Positions 24,832 through 28,772 of a stretch of DNA of 28,772 nucleotides are shown here, one piece after another (the stretch's first letter is position 1; each line of letters begins with the position of its first letter). The notes beneath the pieces were generated by a model. That model saw only the letters and a program-made list of their open reading frames with translations. It was not told the DNA's origin and did no database searches. The translations under genes were made by a program, and so were the position numbers. Source of the stretch: Anaerolineales bacterium UBA3001 (lineage in GTDB: Bacteria; Chloroflexota; Anaerolineae; Anaerolineales; UBA11657); NCBI GenBank assembly GCA_002346435.1, contig DDZT01000002.1, positions 1,557-30,328 on the forward strand. The letters run 5' to 3'.

Positions 24832-26034
24832 ATGACTATAGTTACAGTATTGATGCCTGTATATAACGGCACAAGGTATTTAAGGGAAGCTATCGACAGT
24901 ATCCTCAAACAAACATTTGAGGATTTTGAGTTTCTCATTATAGATGATGCTAGTACTGACGAATCAGCAAATGAGATTTTATCATACTCAGATAAGCGGA
25001 TTCGTTTTGTTCAAAACGAGTCAAATGTAGGTCAGGTGCGATGTCAGAATATAGGGTTAGATTTGGCTCGGGGGAAATATATTGCTAGACTTGATCAAGA
25101 TGACAGCAGTCTTGCAACGCGATTGCATAGACAGGTTGATTTGATGGAGTCAGAACATAGACTTGCAGTGGTGGGTACCTGGATGTCTAAAGTCGATGAT
25201 AATGGTCATGAGATCGACTTATGGCGAGGCAAAGTGGATGATCCTGCAGACTATTTGTTTACTAGCTTGACTAATTCTTTGCCACTCTATCATCCTTCAG
25301 TAATGTTTAGGCGCGATGCAGTAATGAGTGTGAATGGTTATGACGAATCACTTCCTTATTGCGAAGATCAGGATTTATGGCGTAGACTGGCATTAGCAGG
25401 TTATGAAGCTCGGGTGATACCCGAACCATTAACGCGTTACCGTATTCATGTGGGTCAACAATCAGTAAGCAAAGCTAATATTCAAAGTGATAATCTGATA
25501 TTTGCATTGGAGCGTTTTATGAAGGCCTTTGTTGATGAAGATGCTATAAGACCATTACGTTTGTTAATGACCTGCGAATCGATATTGGGAGCCGAATTTT
25601 GGGATATGTGCTCTTCTCCAAAGGTGACTAAGGAGTATTGTCAGCATTTGATTGAAATGTTAGGTGAAATAGGGTGTAAATTGAAATTGACACATACGCA
25701 ATATAGTAAGCTAGAGCATTTAATTAGGTGTCATACTGCATATGCGAGTTTAAGAGCTTGGAGAAGTGGTATATCGAGACAATGGAGTGCTAGTCTACCG
25801 ATGTATATTTTTGCCCTTCAGGGAGGGTCTTCAATAATTTTCAAATATCATATATGGATTTATCCAATTATATATATTATGGCACCAGTATTGTTGTTTT
25901 TACGTACTGTAAAAAGACTAGCTTTACGATCATTTTATATACAACGTTGTTACAGTTCAATTAAGCGGATAGCTAAAAGATCAGATGCTATACGGTATTG
26001 GTATAGAAAAATTAGGTACTTCAACACTACATAA
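24832..26034 (+). CDS. GT2-family glycosyltransferase
   Basis: A 400-residue GT-A transferase. The start TVLMPVYNGTRYLREAI is typical of GT2, Asp38-Asp39 bind the nucleotide, and LDQDD (87-91) is the metal-binding DxD equivalent. PYCEDQDLWRR is the family acidic block near the acceptor site. Residues from about 340 to 361 are hydrophobic (IWIYPIIYIMAPVLLFL) and are followed by a basic tail, so it is probably bound to the inner membrane. It likely adds one sugar to the lipid-linked glycan on the cytoplasmic face. The 33-base gap before it holds TTACAT and ATGTAA arms around one base (24812-24824), of doubtful meaning. Confidence 0.92.
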   Translation: MTIVTVLMPVYNGTRYLREAIDSILKQTFEDFEFLIIDDASTDESANEILSYSDKRIRFVQNESNVGQVRCQNIGLDLARGKYIARLDQDDSSLATRLHRQVDLMESEHRLAVVGTWMSKVDDNGHEIDLWRGKVDDPADYLFTSLTNSLPLYHPSVMFRRDAVMSVNGYDESLPYCEDQDLWRRLALAGYEARVIPEPLTRYRIHVGQQSVSKANIQSDNLIFALERFMKAFVDEDAIRPLRLLMTCESILGAEFWDMCSSPKVTKEYCQHLIEMLGEIGCKLKLTHTQYSKLEHLIRCHTAYASLRAWRSGISRQWSASLPMYIFALQGGSSIIFKYHIWIYPIIYIMAPVLLFLRTVKRLALRSFYIQRCYSSIKRIAKRSDAIRYWYRKIRYFNTT

Positions 26035-26074
26035 ATATATCTGTATGGGAGTTTAGATAATTAGTATTGATCAA

Positions 26075-27355
26075 ATGCGTTCAAACAATGTTATCGGCTA
26101 TATTACCGAGGGTTTTCCGGGAGTAATGACTTTTCTTGAACGTGAAATTTCAGGTTTGATCCAGCATGGTTGGGAGGTCTCGGTGTTTGCCTTACATAAG
26201 GAGTCTGCTGTGCATTATGCAGCAGAATTAGATCAGAGTCTTGTTAATACACATTATTGTCTTAACCGTAATATATTGTCTTTTAAGATGTTACAATCAC
26301 ATATTCGGATACTTTTCAATCGCCCAAAAGTTTACTTTCAATCGATACTATTTTTGTTGCGCACCTATGGGACATCTTGGTATTCTCTTTCACGTGCTAT
26401 TTATGCTTTTATGAAAGCAGGTTATTTCTATGCTAATGCAAAATCACGAGGTGTTCAGCATTTGCATGCACATTTTTCTGGTCGTACTGTAGATGTTGCA
26501 ATCTTTTTGTCACAGTTTCTTAATGTTGGATTTAGTTTCACCGGTCATTCGAATGATGTTACTGGAAATTATCCACTTCTGCAGAACAAGATAAATCTAG
26601 CTAGCTTTGTAGTAGCAGAAAATGAAAGAGCTTTGGAGGCAATTAAATCCTATATTCTTACTGATACGAGTACGGTGAGTGCTCATATTGTGCACCCAGG
26701 AGTGAATACTGAGTATTTTAAACCGAATATGGAATCTCAATCTAATGTACCGACATTGATTGCGGTTACTAGACTAGTTGAATCTAAAGGTCTTGATGAT
26801 TTAGTAAGGGCTTGTTCTGTACTTCGTGATAAAGAATTGCAGTTTCATTGTAATATTATTGGTGATGGGCCAGTCTATGATCAACTAGAAAGTCAGATCC
26901 TCAATGGCCGACTTGAAGAATATATAACCTTGCATGGTGCATTGACGTCTGTAGATATAGTGCAACTATTGGCTGAGGCTTGGATTTTTGTATTACCCTG
27001 CGTGCGTATTCTTGGTGGTCAAGGAGATCATCCAGGTAAATTCGTATCAGTGGTTGAAGATGGAATACCTTCATCGATAGTGGAAGCTATGTCTGTTGGT
27101 TTGCCGGTGGTGACCACAGATGTTGGTTCATTGCCAGAGATAGTAGAGCATTCAGTAAATGGGATTGTCATAAGTGAACGAGATCCTGATGGTCTATCTG
27201 AAGTGTTGTTGCAGTTAATCGACAATTCTTCACTCCGACACAGATTGGGGCGCAAAGCTAGAGAAACGATTATTGCTGATTTCAATACTGTAGTTTGTAC
27301 TAGTGTGTTGGGTTCACTGATGAGTAGTGTAATTAATAATCGCAGGGTGGTATAG
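26075..27355 (+). CDS. GT4-family glycosyltransferase (WcaL-like)
   Basis: A 426-residue GT-B transferase. The N-terminal half has GFPGVMTFLEREI and LHAHFSGR, a block seen in colanic-acid WcaL-type enzymes. The C-terminal half has VHPGVNTEYFKP, GDGPVYDQL, and DGIPSSIVEAMSVGLPVV followed by GSLPEIVEH. In the usual EX7E motif the first Glu is Asp here, while the second Glu is kept, so the fold and donor site look intact. The sugar is not predictable. It is followed by the carbamoyltransferase gene after two bases. Confidence 0.92.
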   Translation: MRSNNVIGYITEGFPGVMTFLEREISGLIQHGWEVSVFALHKESAVHYAAELDQSLVNTHYCLNRNILSFKMLQSHIRILFNRPKVYFQSILFLLRTYGTSWYSLSRAIYAFMKAGYFYANAKSRGVQHLHAHFSGRTVDVAIFLSQFLNVGFSFTGHSNDVTGNYPLLQNKINLASFVVAENERALEAIKSYILTDTSTVSAHIVHPGVNTEYFKPNMESQSNVPTLIAVTRLVESKGLDDLVRACSVLRDKELQFHCNIIGDGPVYDQLESQILNGRLEEYITLHGALTSVDIVQLLAEAWIFVLPCVRILGGQGDHPGKFVSVVEDGIPSSIVEAMSVGLPVVTTDVGSLPEIVEHSVNGIVISERDPDGLSEVLLQLIDNSSLRHRLGRKARETIIADFNTVVCTSVLGSLMSSVINNRRVV

Positions 27356-27357
27356 AT

Positions 27358-28772
27358 ATGAACGTAATAGGTATACATGATGGTCATAACGCTAGTGTTG
27401 CAGCCATACATAATGGTAAGGTGATAGCTGCGTTTCAGGAAGAACGTTTGTCGCGTTTGAAAAATCAAGGTGGCACTCCTGTACAAGCACTTGAGGAGAC
27501 ATTGCGATTGAGTGGCATTGATTCATTTGATCAGGTGGACAGAGTAGTAGTTGCTGGTACGATATCTCAACCACCATACATTACGCGGACAGATGTATTA
27601 CAAGATTATGCAAACATGAGTAGATTTGGCAAATCTTGGTTGGGAGGCCTTCGGTCTATATCCGCCGACAATAATTTGTTTAGAAAAGTCCGCGCGCTTT
27701 CCCAAAGCAAACTGCAAATCAATCAAACTCAATCATTGCGAGCTGCCTCGTTAGCAAAAGCAGGTGTACCACTTGAAAAAATTACTTTTGTTGATCACCA
27801 TACTGCACATGCTTCTAGTGCTTATTATGGTTTGGCTGATTATGATAATCAGATATTAGTCCTTACTAATGATGGAGCAGGAGATGGAATATGTGCCACA
27901 GTCAGTGTGGGACACCAAGGTAGTCTACAAAGAATAAGTTCTATTAGTGAAGACAATTCTTTAGCGACAATTTATGCTATGGTCACATATATCATGGGTA
28001 TGACTCCGCTTGAACATGAGTACAAAATTATGGGGTTGGCGCCGTACTATAAAGGGGATATAGATAAGAACCCGGTGTATCAAGGATTGTTAGAGGTATT
28101 TGAATGGAATTCTGATGATTCAATGCAATGGTGTAGGCGACCTGGCATTCCTCGCGTAGGATATTTGTGGAAATATTTAGACGAATTACTGACAACACAA
28201 CGTTTTGACACAATTGCTGCGGGTGTGCAAGCATTTGTGGAACACTTCTTGGTTGAATGGGTGAAGCGTTGTGTACGTGAAACAGGTTTATCACGTTTGG
28301 CGGTTAGTGGTGGTACTTTTATGAATGTTAAGGCCAATCAGGCTATTTTGTCGGTTCCAGAGGTAGATGAACTGTTTGTTTTCCCGTCATGTGGAGATGA
28401 AACCAATTCGGTTGGTGCAGCATATTGGTATTATGCTCAACAAAAATTGAGCGCTAATGAGAGGGTTGACATTGATTCTGTGGGACCCATTTATTGGGGT
28501 GGTGAATTTCATGACAATGACATAGAGTCGATATTGGACAAGTATAGTTTTACCGCCAAAGATGTTAGATGGGAAAAAAGTGATGATGTAGAAGGTAAAG
28601 TCGCTGAATTACTTGCTGATGGACAAGTTGTTGCTCGTTTTAAGGGTCGAATGGAATTTGGTGCTCGTGCATTAGGCAACCGTTCCATTCTCGCCAATGC
28701 TTCGCAACCAAATGTTGTGCGCTATATCAACGACATAATCAAGTCACGAGATTTTTGGATGCCTTTTGCACC
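27358..28772 (+). CDS. carbamoyltransferase (NodU/CmcH family), 3' end cut by window
   Basis: The reading frame runs from the ATG at 27358 to the window end, 471 codons with no stop. Family members are usually about 550-600 residues, so the C-terminus is missing only because of the window. The N-terminal Kae1-like domain shows GIHDGHNASVA (5-15), VDHHTAHASS (145-154) and TNDGAGDG. EYKIMGLAPY, GGTFMNVKANQ, SCGDETNSVGAA and GRMEFGARALGNRS follow. Such enzymes move a carbamoyl group from carbamoyl phosphate to a sugar hydroxyl. FGAR replaces the usual FGPR. AGGGTGG lies seven bases before the ATG. It may carbamoylate a sugar of this glycan. Confidence 0.93.
   Translation, partial: MNVIGIHDGHNASVAAIHNGKVIAAFQEERLSRLKNQGGTPVQALEETLRLSGIDSFDQVDRVVVAGTISQPPYITRTDVLQDYANMSRFGKSWLGGLRSISADNNLFRKVRALSQSKLQINQTQSLRAASLAKAGVPLEKITFVDHHTAHASSAYYGLADYDNQILVLTNDGAGDGICATVSVGHQGSLQRISSISEDNSLATIYAMVTYIMGMTPLEHEYKIMGLAPYYKGDIDKNPVYQGLLEVFEWNSDDSMQWCRRPGIPRVGYLWKYLDELLTTQRFDTIAAGVQAFVEHFLVEWVKRCVRETGLSRLAVSGGTFMNVKANQAILSVPEVDELFVFPSCGDETNSVGAAYWYYAQQKLSANERVDIDSVGPIYWGGEFHDNDIESILDKYSFTAKDVRWEKSDDVEGKVAELLADGQVVARFKGRMEFGARALGNRSILANASQPNVVRYINDIIKSRDFWMPFA

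Noticed and set aside
27028..27486. A 152-residue minus-strand frame across the GT4/carbamoyltransferase junction
   Set aside because: It covers conserved coding sequence of two genes on the other strand and its translation looks like no known family.

Overview
The window is one long run of 27 complete or partial genes, all on the + strand, plus a possible tail of an upstream gene. There is no gap above about 110 bases, no RNA gene, no insertion sequence and no CRISPR array. Almost every product is an enzyme of surface-carbohydrate synthesis: nonulosonic-acid type enzymes, nucleotide-sugar epimerases and dehydrogenases, methyltransferases, an N-formyltransferase, a deacetylase, an ATP-grasp ligase, glycosyltransferases and a carbamoyltransferase. 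It reads as a glycan locus (O-antigen, capsule or flagellin glycosylation) of an AT-rich bacterium, about 38-40% GC by eye. The KdsB-type cytidylyltransferase points to a Gram-negative organism, but the species cannot be named from sequence alone. Many starts are TTG or GTG, and many genes lack a clear Shine-Dalgarno (SD) sequence.

Left part (69-7311): aldo/keto reductase, SAM methyltransferase, a fused SpsF-type cytidylyltransferase/class III aminotransferase, a NeuB/SpsE-type synthase, a sugar N-formyltransferase and a DegT aminotransferase. Together with the PseG/SpsG-type hydrolase at 11533 these make a scattered nonulosonic-acid route. The formyltransferase may take the place of the usual PseH/LegH acetyltransferase, so a formamido-bearing, pseudaminic- or legionaminic-like acid is a reasonable guess. 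The first dehydratase (PseB/LegB type) is not in the window.

Middle part (7401-15557): WbqC-family protein, SDR epimerase, metallophosphoesterase, ATP-grasp ligase, PIG-L deacetylase, PseG-like hydrolase, a D-2-hydroxyacid dehydrogenase, a Gfo/Idh/MocA dehydrogenase and a GalE-like epimerase. Several are joined by 4-base overlaps. They could remove, add and remodel amide groups and oxidise sugar carbons, but no established pathway explains the whole set.

Right part (15601-28772): two methyltransferases with N-terminal Cys4 motifs, a classical SDR, an FkbM methyltransferase, a second Gfo/Idh/MocA dehydrogenase, a divergent KdsB-type cytidylyltransferase, an inositol-monophosphatase/CysQ-family phosphatase, a large probable GT-B surface-carbohydrate protein, an RmlD-like reductase, a GT2 and a GT4 glycosyltransferase, and a carbamoyltransferase cut by the window end. 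No flippase, polymerase, ABC exporter or ligase is visible.

The most notable points are the cytidylyltransferase-aminotransferase fusion, the formyltransferase in the acetyltransferase slot, a second and altered ulosonate-activating enzyme beside a phosphatase, and the uncharacterised amide-remodelling group.
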